From Mesorhizobium sp. (GTDB lineage: Bacteria; Pseudomonadota; Alphaproteobacteria; Rhizobiales; Rhizobiaceae), in NCBI RefSeq assembly GCF_016793485.1, contig NZ_JAEULZ010000020.1, forward strand, positions 1 through 48,620: 48,620 bases of DNA, given 5' to 3'. A program made the position numbers and the translations under genes. Position 1 is the stretch's first letter; each line of letters begins with the position of its first letter. The notes below the pieces were generated by a model. That model was not told the origin of the DNA. It searched no databases and was given only the letters and a program-made list of their open reading frames with translations. Of the stretch, positions 35,278 through 42,954 are shown one piece after another.

Positions 35278-35955
35278 CTACCGAAGCAGCCGAACCCACC
35301 GAGCAAGGTTCACGAGCGAGATCAACGCCCCGGCCAGATAGGTGAAGGCCGCGGCACGCAGCACGCTGCGCACCGCCGGCATATCGGCTGGACCGAGGTA
35401 GCCGCCGGACTCCAGGATCGGCAATGCCTTTTTGAAGCTGGCATCCGTCTCGACAGGCAAGGTGACGAGATCAACGACAACTCGCACCGCAAGGAAAGCG
35501 ATGCCGAGGCCCACGAGCGCCAAAAACGCCACCGGCGTACGCGCCAGGCCGGCGAGGATAGGGGCCGCTATGAAGAACACTCCGGCGAATTTGTCGGTCG
35601 CCATCGCGAACTTCGCGAGCCGCTGGCGAACAGCCAACATGCGCTCGCCGCGCGCGTCCTGGATCGCGTGAGCCACTTCATGCGCAGCGATTGCGACGGC
35701 CGACAATGAGCGGCCGTTGTAGTGCTTTTCGAGGAGTCGGACGACCTTGGCGCCCGGATCGTAGTGATCGCCCTTGTCGGTGATCTCGACCTTCACGTCA
35801 TCCAGGTCGAAGCGGTTCAGCAGATGCCGGGCGAGCTCTCCACCGGTACCGTCGAGGTCCGGTCGTTCGGCCTGATGGCGGCCGATCGTGTGCCGTACCC
35901 ACAACTGGGGCAGCACCACGGCGACCAGCAAAAGGACCGCGAAGACGGCAAGCAT
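35278..35955 (-). CDS. Membrane-bound zinc metallopeptidase (YugP-like)
   Basis: A 225-residue membrane protein of the neutral zinc metallopeptidase family (YugP type). The zinc site is HEVAHA in AIAAHEVAHAIQDARG (residues ~89-104). One membrane segment precedes it (residues 2-20) and others follow (~125-160 and the C-terminus). The region EKHYNGRSLSAVAIAAHE is typical of the family. Its substrates are unknown. The start is the ATG at 35955, which begins directly with the first membrane helix; no strong ribosome-binding site is seen. It is 23 bases from the Omp10 stop on the same strand. Confidence 0.88.
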   Translation of the reverse strand: MLAVFAVLLLVAVVLPQLWVRHTIGRHQAERPDLDGTGGELARHLLNRFDLDDVKVEITDKGDHYDPGAKVVRLLEKHYNGRSLSAVAIAAHEVAHAIQDARGERMLAVRQRLAKFAMATDKFAGVFFIAAPILAGLARTPVAFLALVGLGIAFLAVRVVVDLVTLPVETDASFKKALPILESGGYLGPADMPAVRSVLRAAAFTYLAGALISLVNLARWVRLLR

Positions 35956-35978
35956 CTATGCCGTCGATCCCGAAGCGA

Positions 35979-36362
35979 TCAGGCGCGCCGCGTCAGCACG
36001 AATTGCTGGCCTGCCGAACTCGTGCAGTTGAGCTGGTTGCTGGACACCAGCAGGCAGTTGAAGCTGATCGGCGACTGGCGGATCAGCGACGTGCCCGTGA
36101 TCTGAACGGAAGTCGGATTGTTCAGGATGTAACTGCCTTCCGCAAGTCTCTGGCCAGTATCGGTCGCGACCGTGCTGAACACGCCGCCCGAGATCGTGGA
36201 AAGGCCTGTGCCCTGCGCATCGATCCAGGTGCCTTCGACGCCGGTTGGCGCCGGACGGGACGGAGAATTACCGCCCCCACCACCTCCGCCGAGACAGCCG
36301 GCGAGAATCAAAGACAGTCCGGCAACGGCGCCTGCCGACAACAGCTTACGTGCAATCGTCAT
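35979..36362 (-). CDS. omp10: Outer-membrane lipoprotein Omp10 homologue
   Basis: A 127-residue lipoprotein. Signal peptide with lipobox LAGC (Cys ~23), followed by a run of seven glycines. The body aligns by eye with Brucella Omp10: VEGTWIDAQG, SGGVFSTVATDTGQRLAEG, NCLLVSSNQLNCTSSAG and a terminal LTRR. Two Cys in the C-terminal half may form a disulfide. ATG at 36362 with GGAGGG upstream; a longer start adds seven residues. Brucella Omp10 is a small surface lipoprotein and protective antigen; the function here is inferred as structural in the outer membrane. Confidence 0.9.
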   Translation of the reverse strand: MTIARKLLSAGAVAGLSLILAGCLGGGGGGGNSPSRPAPTGVEGTWIDAQGTGLSTISGGVFSTVATDTGQRLAEGSYILNNPTSVQITGTSLIRQSPISFNCLLVSSNQLNCTSSAGQQFVLTRRA

Positions 36363-36433
36363 GTATGGTCCCTCCGGGAACAAATCTCTGTTTCCGACCC
36401 GTACCTCTCAATTGCGTGATTTTGAAACGAAAT

Positions 36434-36462
36434 CAAGGCGCGGCTTCGACAGCCGCGCCTTG
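36434..36462 (-). terminator. Terminator hairpin of homospermidine synthase
   Basis: A 12-base perfect stem, CAAGGCGCGGCT (36434-36445) with AGCCGCGCCTTG (36451-36462), loop five bases. On the minus strand it is followed by ATTTCGTTT, a weak T run. It separates hss from omp10. Confidence 0.75.
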
Positions 36463-36486
36463 TCGCACAGGTCTATGTGACAACGT

Positions 36487-37932
36487 TCAATGGACGAGAA
36501 CGTTGCGGAACTGCCATGGATCTTCCTCGTCGATGTCTTCCGGGAAAAGGCCCGGCCGGCCTTCGAGCGGCGTCCAGGTCGTGTAATGGCCTTCGACCGG
36601 ACCAAGATAGGGAAGCTGCACTTCGAGGCAGCGGCGGAAATCCATCTCGTCGGCTTCCACGATGCCGGCCTTGGGGTTTTCCAGCGCCCAGACCATGCCG
36701 GCGAGGACGGCGGATGTCACCTGCATGCCAGTCGCGTTCTGATAAGGCGCCAGCTTGCGCGCCTCTTCCAGCGACAGCCGCGAGCCATACCAGTAGGCGT
36801 TCTTGTCGTGGCCGTAGAGCAGCACGCCGAGTTCGTCGACGCCGTCGACCAGTTCGTTTTCCGTCAGCACGTGATGCACGGGCTGCGCCTTGCCGCCCGC
36901 GCCGAACATCTCATGCAGCGAAAGCACCGCGTCGTTGGCAGGATGATAGGCGTAGTGGCAGGTCGGCCGGTACTTCACCTTGCCCTCCTTGCCGCGCACG
37001 GTGAAGAAGTCCGAGATGGAGATCGCCTCGTTGTGCGTGACGAGGAACCCGTATTGCGCGCCTGGTGTCGGGCACCATGTACGGACACGGGTGTTAGCGC
37101 CCGGCTGTTCAAGATAGATAGCCGCCTTGCAGCCTTCCTTGTGCTTCTTGCCGTTTTTCGGCATCCACTTCTCGTGCGTTCCCCAGCCGAGTTCGGCCGG
37201 CTGCAGGCCTTCCGAAATGAAGCCCTCGACCGACCATGTATTCCAGAAAACGTTGAGCGGCTTCGGCTTCTTGGTGCGCTGCGTGTCGCGCTCGGCGATG
37301 TGAATACCCTTCACGCCAGCCTTCTTCATCAGCTTGGCCCAGCCTTCGCGATCGTCCTGCGCGGGCTCCTTGAAGTCGTACCCAAGGTCGGTCGACAGAT
37401 TGACCAGCGCCTGTTTTACGAGCCAGGACACCATGCCGGGATTTGCGCCGCAGGTCGAGACGGCCGTCGGGCCACCGGGCTTGCGACGCTTCTCGGCGAG
37501 CAATGTCTCGCGCAGCGCGTAGTTCGTGCGGTCGGAATTATCCATCTTGTCGTCGAAATAGAAGCCGAGCCACGGCTCGACGACCGTATCGACGTAGAGC
37601 GAACCAAGCTGGCGGCAGAGCCGCATCAAATCGACCGAGCCGGTATCGACCGACAGGTTCACGCAGAAGGCCTGCCCGCCGCCATTTGTTAGCAGTGGCT
37701 TCAGCAGCTTCTTGTAGTTCTTCTTGGTCACAGCATCCTGGATGAAGCCGATGCCGCGCTCGTCAAGCAGGCTCTTGTCCGCGTCGCTGGGATCGATCAC
37801 CACCATGCGCGACTTGTCGAATTTGAAATGGCGCTCGATCAGCGGCAGCGTTCCGCGACCGATCGACCCAAAGCCGATCATTACGATGGGGCCGGTGATA
37901 TCACCGTAGACGGGCCAATTTTGCTCTGCCAT
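36487..37932 (-). CDS. hss: Homospermidine synthase
   Basis: Transfers an aminobutyl group between putrescine molecules (NAD-dependent), giving sym-homospermidine, the main long polyamine of many rhizobia. The 481-residue protein shows a Rossmann start (PIVMIGFGSIGRGTLPLI near residue 17), STCGANPGMVSW, a saccharopine-dehydrogenase-like fold, and GVLLYGHDKNAYWYGS. I start at the ATG at 37932 behind GGAGTGCC; the in-frame extension is non-homologous. Length matches known enzymes. The ornithine decarboxylase that supplies putrescine lies 29 kb away in the window. Confidence 0.95.
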   Translation of the reverse strand: MAEQNWPVYGDITGPIVMIGFGSIGRGTLPLIERHFKFDKSRMVVIDPSDADKSLLDERGIGFIQDAVTKKNYKKLLKPLLTNGGGQAFCVNLSVDTGSVDLMRLCRQLGSLYVDTVVEPWLGFYFDDKMDNSDRTNYALRETLLAEKRRKPGGPTAVSTCGANPGMVSWLVKQALVNLSTDLGYDFKEPAQDDREGWAKLMKKAGVKGIHIAERDTQRTKKPKPLNVFWNTWSVEGFISEGLQPAELGWGTHEKWMPKNGKKHKEGCKAAIYLEQPGANTRVRTWCPTPGAQYGFLVTHNEAISISDFFTVRGKEGKVKYRPTCHYAYHPANDAVLSLHEMFGAGGKAQPVHHVLTENELVDGVDELGVLLYGHDKNAYWYGSRLSLEEARKLAPYQNATGMQVTSAVLAGMVWALENPKAGIVEADEMDFRRCLEVQLPYLGPVEGHYTTWTPLEGRPGLFPEDIDEEDPWQFRNVLVH

Positions 37933-38043
37933 TTTGGGCGGCACTCCTTTGCTGTTGATCCTGCACAAGGCTCAAAGCACAAGCACCTGTCATAATAAAG
38001 GGGCAGGAAGGCCAATCTCTTGGCTTCGGTAAACAGGCTGCGG

Positions 38044-39102
38044 TCATTTCCTTGCCGGAAAAGCGCTTGGCGGCTTGCCTGTCGAGCCCCGTACCACCAG
38101 TTCGACCGGCATCACGACCTGCCTTGGCGATCCATTTTCCAGCACCATTTCTGCCGCCAGCCGCGCCTTGCCGACGATATCGTGTGCAACCGTCGTCAGT
38201 GACGGCATCGTGCGCGCCGCTTCCGCCGTTCCGTCGAAGCCGACCACCGAGACTTGTCCGGGCACATCGATGCCGCGTCGCCGCGCCTCATCGAGCACCG
38301 TAATCGCCTGCCAGTCCGACATCGTCATGATTGCGGTCGCCTGCGGGCAATGATCGAAGACAGCAGATCCCGCATGGGGGTCGCCTGGCGTTGTTTCGAT
38401 GACCGGCACGTCCGCGATCGACAAGGAGGCTTCCGCCAGAGCCGCCTCGAAACCTTGCAGGCGCTGGTGGTCCAGCGCGAAACCCGCCATCAGCGCACGA
38501 TCGGTATGGCCAGGCCTATGCACGATCGCCGGCCCGACAGTGCGCCTGATCGACAGGATGGCGAAGCGCTTGTGGCCCAACCTCGCCAGATGGCGCACGG
38601 CAGCGATCGCACCGCTGCGCGCGTCGATCCTGATGGAGTTCACGTCTGCCCCAGCGTCGCTTTCAAGGATCGCGAAGGGCAGTCGTCGCCGCTTCACGGA
38701 GGCAACAACATCTATGTCGACGACATTGCCAAGGATGAAACCATCCACCAATGCCTCGCGAATGCTTGCCATCCGGGTTTCGTCGGTCCCGTTGACGAGG
38801 CTGAGCGTTGCTCCGGCAGCGTCGCACGCGCTCGCGGCACCCATAAGCAATTCGCGCCCATAAGGGCTGCGCACCATTTCAGCGATCGCATAGGCGCCCG
38901 GCGGCATGAAGCCGATCGCGTTGAACCGGCCTTCCTTGAGCAGGCGTCCCTTCGGGTCGGGGCCACCGTAGCCGAGCGCACGCGCCGCAGCCTCGACGCG
39001 CTCGCGCAGTTCCGGCCGCACCAGTTCGGGCCGGTTGAAGACATTGGAGACGGTGCCGCGTGAAACGCCTGCGGCCAGGCCTACGTCATCAAGGGTTGGC
39101 AT
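38044..39102 (-). CDS. LacI-family transcriptional repressor
   Basis: A 352-residue LacI-type regulator: N-terminal helix-turn-helix TLDDVGLAAGVSRGTVSNVF (residues 3-22), a hinge with an unusual linker (YGGPDPKGRLLKEGRF in place of the common ARSLRTG pattern), and a periplasmic-binding-like effector domain from about residue 63. It is divergent from the MoaF-like gene, with two identical palindromic operators between them, the proximal one 36 bases before its own ATG, so it probably represses both itself and the divergent pair. The effector is presumably a small sugar-like molecule by family, but there is no transporter or catabolic gene nearby. Confidence 0.93.
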   Translation of the reverse strand: MPTLDDVGLAAGVSRGTVSNVFNRPELVRPELRERVEAAARALGYGGPDPKGRLLKEGRFNAIGFMPPGAYAIAEMVRSPYGRELLMGAASACDAAGATLSLVNGTDETRMASIREALVDGFILGNVVDIDVVASVKRRRLPFAILESDAGADVNSIRIDARSGAIAAVRHLARLGHKRFAILSIRRTVGPAIVHRPGHTDRALMAGFALDHQRLQGFEAALAEASLSIADVPVIETTPGDPHAGSAVFDHCPQATAIMTMSDWQAITVLDEARRRGIDVPGQVSVVGFDGTAEAARTMPSLTTVAHDIVGKARLAAEMVLENGSPRQVVMPVELVVRGSTGKPPSAFPARK

Positions 39103-39137
39103 TCGTCACCTGTCATCCGGATGTCTTAGGCGAAATT

Positions 39138-39151
39138 TTGGAGCGCTCCAA
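39138..39151. promoter_or_regulatory. LacI operator O1 (perfect palindrome)
   Basis: TTGGAGCGCTCCAA, a perfect 14-base palindrome with the central CG of LacI-family sites. It lies between the lacI start (36 bases) and the -35 of the divergent promoter, 53 bases centre-to-centre from O2, about five helical turns. Confidence 0.88.
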
Positions 39152-39159
39152 GATTTTTA

Positions 39160-39188
39160 TTGACTTCGGCCTGAAAACGCTCAATTCT
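39160..39188 (+). promoter_or_regulatory. Promoter of the MoaF-like gene pair
   Basis: TTGACT (39160-39165) and AATTCT (39183-39188) are 17 bases apart. The predicted start point near 39195 falls inside operator O2, while O1 lies just upstream of the -35, a layout expected for repression. Confidence 0.6.
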
Positions 39189-39189
39189 G

Positions 39190-39205
39190 TTTGGAGCGCT
39201 CCAAA
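39190..39205. promoter_or_regulatory. LacI operator O2 (perfect palindrome)
   Basis: TTTGGAGCGCTCCAAA, a perfect 16-base palindrome with the same core as O1, covering the predicted transcription start of the MoaF-like gene. Confidence 0.88.
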
Positions 39206-39296
39206 TTGATATATGGTTCGGGCGCTCCCGAAATTCGCATGCATTGATTCTTGCTTGATTGAGGATGCGTGGCTTGGCCGCGCACAAGGAGGATTT

Positions 39297-39623
39297 ATGG
39301 AAGCGACCAACACCTCGCCGGCCAGGCTTGTCGGCAAGACCTTCGATTGCGACTTTGGTTCGTTCGTGCCGCGACTGACATTCCGGACTGCTAACGAAAT
39401 CCGCGTTCAAGCCAAGCTCGGCGACATCAACATCGATCAGACCGTGCAGGCGGATGTTTCGGGTGTGCGGCCTGACGTCTTCATCGTGAGCTGGGTGGAA
39501 GACAACGGCAATTTCGTCGTCCAGTTGCAGGACCACGCAAACGGCGTGGTTCACAATCACGCTCGGCTTGCCGACGGCCAAGTCTTCCGCGCCGAGGGCC
39601 GGCTACAAGCAGTCGACGCCTGA
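39297..39623 (+). CDS. MoaF-like small beta-rich protein
   Basis: A 108-residue soluble protein, probably a small beta barrel (lipocalin/MoaF-like): GKTFDCDFGSFVPRLTF, alternating strands, then VFIVSWVEDNGNFVVQLQD, the family's characteristic SWxE...D pattern, and VVHNHARL. The start is the ATG at 39297 with an ideal AAGGAGG; an upstream in-frame ATG at 39213 lies before it and has no such site. It is the first gene of a two-gene unit under LacI control. MoaF function is not established even in other bacteria, so only a ligand-binding role can be suggested. Confidence 0.75.
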   Translation: MEATNTSPARLVGKTFDCDFGSFVPRLTFRTANEIRVQAKLGDINIDQTVQADVSGVRPDVFIVSWVEDNGNFVVQLQDHANGVVHNHARLADGQVFRAEGRLQAVDA

Positions 39624-39669
39624 ACCATCCGCACCGAACGACTTCCTTCGACCACCCAGGGAGGACCTG

Positions 39670-40107
39670 ATGGAAATCGCTTACGAGAGCCATCTGCTTG
39701 CACGCATTCTCCTGACCGTCGCAACGCTCGGCTACGGTCTTGTCACCATGAAAGCGGACTTCAACGCGACCCATGCCACCAACCCGCTATGGACACCGCA
39801 CGCGCGGTTCCATGTCGTCTGGCAGGTTCTGAGCTATTCCGGTGTCGGCCTGATCGCGTTGGGGTTGATCTGGATCGGCGGGCCGATGCAGACAGAGCGA
39901 CTTTACCTTGCCGGGCTGCTGGGCGTCGCGATGTACGGCGCATTCTTTGCCGCGCTGTTTTCGCGACCGATCTATGGCGGGCTGCTTTATGACGACAACG
40001 GCTACCCGCCCTTCAAGGCGCCGGTCGGCCCCGGCAAATGGGACGTCAACGTCACCGCTTTCACGCTGATGACGACCGTCCTGATGCTTGGACTGATCGC
40101 CATCTAG
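39670..40107 (+). CDS. Four-helix membrane protein of unknown function
   Basis: A 145-residue membrane protein with four hydrophobic segments (residues ~7-25, 44-65, 75-97, 122-142). The loop with THATNPLWTPHARFHVVWQ holds three His in a cytosolic or periplasmic turn, which might bind a metal or ligand. I do not recognise the family. Start is the ATG at 39670 with GGAGGACC; the longer in-frame alternative overlaps the preceding gene. It follows the MoaF-like gene by 46 bases and should be co-transcribed. Its 3' end overlaps the convergent SRPBCC gene by four bases. Confidence 0.75.
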   Translation: MEIAYESHLLARILLTVATLGYGLVTMKADFNATHATNPLWTPHARFHVVWQVLSYSGVGLIALGLIWIGGPMQTERLYLAGLLGVAMYGAFFAALFSRPIYGGLLYDDNGYPPFKAPVGPGKWDVNVTAFTLMTTVLMLGLIAI

Positions 40108-40583
40108 CCCTTGCGCTCGACCAGCATCGCGAGCTGGTCGGCAACGGTGCCCCAGCCGTCGAAGAAACCCAGTTCGGCATGCCTGTTCCGTTCGGCTGGG
40201 CTGTTGTGCATGGCATAACCGACATAGTTGGTTCCTTCGGGGTGCTCCTCAAACGAGAAGATACCCGTCATGAAAGGCCGCGCGGACGGACGCCAGCCTG
40301 CAGTCAGCGCATCAGTGAAGACGATCCGCCTCAGCGGCTCGACGGCGAGCACGCAAACATTCATGTGCACCGAGAAATTGCCGTCACCGTTCTCGTCAAA
40401 CTCGGTCACGAAAGCGCCGCCGGGCTTCAACTCAAGAGCCACGACCCGCGCCTTCGACGGTGCCGGCACCCACCATTGTTCAAGTTTCCTTGGGTCGGTC
40501 CAGGCATCCCAGACCTTCGCCACGGGTGCCCTGATGATGCGGGAAATCTTCAGATCGAGATCGGGATTTTCTGAAAAGGTCAT
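40104..40583 (-). CDS. SRPBCC/AHSA1-like domain protein
   Basis: A 159-residue protein of the AHSA1-like SRPBCC (START) superfamily: an N-terminal ISRIIRAPVAKVWDAWTDP, then WWVPAPSKARVVALELKPGG, and a C-terminal helix with GTVADQLAMLVERKG lining the hydrophobic cavity. The ATG at 40583 overlaps the stop of the ArsR-type gene (ATGA), so the two are co-translated. ArsR/SRPBCC pairs are common in actinobacteria and proteobacteria, but their ligand is unknown. Confidence 0.9.
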   Translation of the reverse strand: MTFSENPDLDLKISRIIRAPVAKVWDAWTDPRKLEQWWVPAPSKARVVALELKPGGAFVTEFDENGDGNFSVHMNVCVLAVEPLRRIVFTDALTAGWRPSARPFMTGIFSFEEHPEGTNYVGYAMHNSPAERNRHAELGFFDGWGTVADQLAMLVERKG

Positions 40584-40921
40584 TTTGCTTCTGCTCTCTG
40601 CTCTGCCATGACGAATGCTTCGAGGCGATCTGTGCGGCCCTCCCAGAGGGCGCGTTGCTCGGCCAGCCAACTGTCCATGACAGCGAAGCCCCCGCGTTCC
40701 AGCGCGCAACTTCGAACGCGTCCGCTCTTTTCGGTGCGGATCAGCCCGGTCTCCTCAAGCAAACGGATATGCTTCATGAAGGACGGCAAAGCCATGTCGA
40801 ACGGCCTTGCAAGTTCTGTCACGCTGGTTGGGCCGCGACCGAGATGGGCAATGACGGCGCGTCGCGTCGGGTCCGACAAGGCTTGAAAGACGCCGTTGAG
40901 TTGCAAAGAATAGTTTTCCAT
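40580..40921 (-). CDS. ArsR-family winged-helix repressor
   Basis: A 113-residue regulator: helix-turn-helix with LSDPTRRAVIAHLGRGP, SVTELARPFDMALPSFMKHI and the wing TEKSGRVRSCAL. There are no obvious paired Cys or His of metal-sensing ArsR proteins, so it is of the non-metal subgroup found with AHSA1-like partners. The ATG at 40921 is preferred to an upstream one at 40936 because the longer start begins within the predicted promoter. No ribosome-binding site is present ahead of it, and the promoter predicts a leaderless message. Confidence 0.9.
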   Translation of the reverse strand: MENYSLQLNGVFQALSDPTRRAVIAHLGRGPTSVTELARPFDMALPSFMKHIRLLEETGLIRTEKSGRVRSCALERGGFAVMDSWLAEQRALWEGRTDRLEAFVMAEQRAEAK

Positions 40922-40925
40922 AAGG

Positions 40926-40955
40926 CTAAGTATCACTCTTAAACACTTAGCTCAA
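40926..40955 (-). promoter_or_regulatory. arsR-type promoter overlapped by an inverted repeat
   Basis: On the minus strand TTGAGC (40955-40950) and TACTTA (40932-40927) are 17 bases apart. CTAAGT (40926-40931) and ACTTAG (40945-40950) form an inverted repeat with 13 bases between, covering -10 to -30. Start near 40920 coincides with the ATG at 40921. Confidence 0.6.
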
Positions 40956-40993
40956 GGGATAAGTTTTCTTCCCTTCAAAATCGCAACATCGTG

Positions 40994-41020
40994 AACCGTA
41001 CCGTACCGTACGGTACGGTT
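40994..41020 (+). repeat. Perfect 12-bp palindrome built of ACCGT pentamers, followed by a T run
   Basis: AACCGTACCGTA (40994-41005), loop CCG, TACGGTACGGTT (41009-41020), then T to 41025. It has the form of a rho-independent terminator on the plus strand, but no plus-strand gene ends near it; it lies just upstream of the ilvD -35. Confidence 0.85.
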
Positions 41021-41023
41021 TTT

Positions 41024-41052
41024 TTGTTGCCGCATAGATGCTTTCGTATTAA
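41024..41052 (+). promoter_or_regulatory. Candidate ilvD promoter
   Basis: TTGTTG (41024-41029) and TATTAA (41047-41052) are separated by 17 bases, placing the start near 41059 and a 53-base leader before the ilvD ATG. Confidence 0.55.
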
Positions 41053-41111
41053 CAACGCTTCAACAGCCAAAGGCATAGACCGCCGAGAAGCCAGTACCCG
41101 AGGAAACGACA

Positions 41112-42947
41112 ATGCCCGCCTATCGTTCACGCACAACCACCCACGGCCGCAACATGGCCGGCGCGCGCGGCCTCTGGCGCGCCACCGGCATGAAGGATGG
41201 CGACTTCGGCAAGCCGATCATCGCGGTGGTCAACTCGTTCACGCAGTTCGTGCCCGGACACGTCCACCTGAAAGACCTCGGCCAGCTCGTCGCGCGCGAG
41301 ATCGAGGCGGCCGGCGGCGTCGCCAAGGAGTTCAACACGATCGCCGTCGACGACGGCATCGCGATGGGCCATGACGGCATGCTCTATTCGCTGCCGTCGC
41401 GCGAGGTCATCGCCGACGCGGTCGAATACATGGTCAACGGCCACTGCGCCGACGCCATGGTCTGCATCTCCAACTGCGACAAGATCACGCCCGGCATGCT
41501 GAATGCCGCGATGCGCCTGAACATCCCGGCGGTCTTCGTCTCCGGTGGGCCGATGGAGGCCGGCAAGGCAATGGTGCGCGGCAAGCTGCAGGCTCTCGAC
41601 CTCGTGGACGCGATGGTTGTCGCCGCCGACGACAAGTACACCGATGAGGAAGTGCAGACGATCGAGGAAGCGGCGTGCCCGACCTGCGGCTCGTGCTCGG
41701 GCATGTTTACCGCCAACTCGATGAACTGCCTGACCGAGGCGCTCGGCCTGTCGCTGCCCGGCAACGGCTCGACGCTCGCGACACATTCGGACCGCAAGCG
41801 GCTGTTCGTGGAAGCCGGCCACCTGATCGTCGATCTCGCCCGCCGCTACTACGAGCAGGACGACGAGACTGCCCTGCCCCGCAACATCGCCACGAAGAAG
41901 GCGTTCGAGAACGCCATGGCGCTCGACATCGCCATGGGCGGGTCCACCAACACGGTCCTCCACATCCTTGCCGCAGCCTATGAGGGTGGCGTCGAGTTCA
42001 CGCTGGACGACATCAACGCGCTGTCGCTGCGCGTGCCCGTGCTCTGCAAGGTTGCGCCGGCCAAGAACGACGTGCACATGGAAGACGTCCATCGCGCTGG
42101 CGGCATCCCCGCAATCCTCGGCCAGCTCGATCGCGCCGGTCTGATCAACCGCGAGGAACCAACCGTCCATGCGGTCACCATGGGCGACGCGCTGGACCAG
42201 TGGGACATCTCGCGCACCAACAGCGACAACGTCCGCGAGTTCTTCAAGGCAGCGCCTGGCGGCGTCCGCACCACGCAAGCGTTCTCACAGTCCAGGCGCT
42301 GGGAGGAACTCGACCTCGACCGCAAGGGCGGCGTCATCCGTTCGGCAGAAAACCCCTTCTCCAAGGACGGCGGCCTCGCTGTTCTCAAGGGCAACATCGC
42401 GCTCGACGGCTGCGTCGTGAAGACGGCGGGCGTGGACGAATCCATCCTGAAGTTCACTGGCCCGGCGGTGGTCTATGAAAGCCAGGACGCAGCGGTGAAG
42501 GGCATTCTGTCCAACGAGGTCAAGGCCGGCGACGTGGTCGTCATCCGCTACGAAGGCCCGAAGGGTGGTCCCGGCATGCAGGAGATGCTGTACCCGACCA
42601 GCTACCTGAAATCGAAGGGGCTCGGAAAAGCTTGTGCGCTTCTGACCGACGGACGCTTCTCCGGCGGCACGTCCGGCCTCTCGATCGGACACGCCTCTCC
42701 GGAGGCCGCACTTGGCGGCGCGATCGGTCTTGTCCGTCAGGGCGACATGATCGAGATCGATATCCCCAACCGCACGATAAATCTTCTGGTCGACAAGGAC
42801 ACGCTGGACGCCCGGCGCGCCGAACAGGACCTCAAAGGCTGGAAGCCGGCTGAAAAGCGCAGGCGCAACGTCACCACCGCGCTGCGCGCCTATGCCGCTT
42901 TCGCGACAAGCGCCGACAAGGGTGCCGTCCGCGTCGTGCCGGAATAG
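41112..42947 (+). CDS. ilvD: Dihydroxy-acid dehydratase
   Basis: Dehydrates 2,3-dihydroxy-isovalerate and -methylvalerate to the keto acids of valine and isoleucine synthesis. The 611-residue protein has the iron-sulfur cysteines: [11 protein letters not shown] (~residue 119), [19 protein letters not shown] (~residue 190) and the Mg site residues around it. The C-terminal [14 protein letters not shown] motif is present. Length is that of the standard E. coli-type enzyme. ATG at 41112. Expression in this arrangement may be controlled through the nearby promoter and palindrome. It converges with the next gene with seven bases between. Confidence 0.97.
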   Translation: MPAYRSRTTTHGRNMAGARGLWRATGMKDGDFGKPIIAVVNSFTQFVPGHVHLKDLGQLVAREIEAAGGVAKEFNTIAVDDGIAMGHDGMLYSLPSREVIADAVEYMVNGHCADAMVCISNCDKITPGMLNAAMRLNIPAVFVSGGPMEAGKAMVRGKLQALDLVDAMVVAADDKYTDEEVQTIEEAACPTCGSCSGMFTANSMNCLTEALGLSLPGNGSTLATHSDRKRLFVEAGHLIVDLARRYYEQDDETALPRNIATKKAFENAMALDIAMGGSTNTVLHILAAAYEGGVEFTLDDINALSLRVPVLCKVAPAKNDVHMEDVHRAGGIPAILGQLDRAGLINREEPTVHAVTMGDALDQWDISRTNSDNVREFFKAAPGGVRTTQAFSQSRRWEELDLDRKGGVIRSAENPFSKDGGLAVLKGNIALDGCVVKTAGVDESILKFTGPAVVYESQDAAVKGILSNEVKAGDVVVIRYEGPKGGPGMQEMLYPTSYLKSKGLGKACALLTDGRFSGGTSGLSIGHASPEAALGGAIGLVRQGDMIEIDIPNRTINLLVDKDTLDARRAEQDLKGWKPAEKRRRNVTTALRAYAAFATSADKGAVRVVPE

Positions 42948-42954
42948 GAGACGT

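Noticed and set aside
36490-37692. 400-residue plus-strand frame opposite homospermidine synthase
   Set aside because: Fully antisense to a well-supported enzyme gene, so a codon-bias shadow.
38044-40107. Sugar catabolic operon controlled by the LacI regulator
   Set aside because: No transporter, kinase, isomerase or glycoside hydrolase gene adjoins it; the two divergent genes are not sugar enzymes.
40994-41111. Branched-chain amino-acid attenuator ahead of ilvD
   Set aside because: The best promoter lies after the hairpin and no leader peptide rich in Val, Ile or Leu is seen before it. Kept only as an alternative in the findings.
41127-42278. 383-residue minus-strand frame opposite ilvD
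   Set aside because: Antisense to ilvD, His/Arg/Val-rich without any motif; typical G/C shadow.
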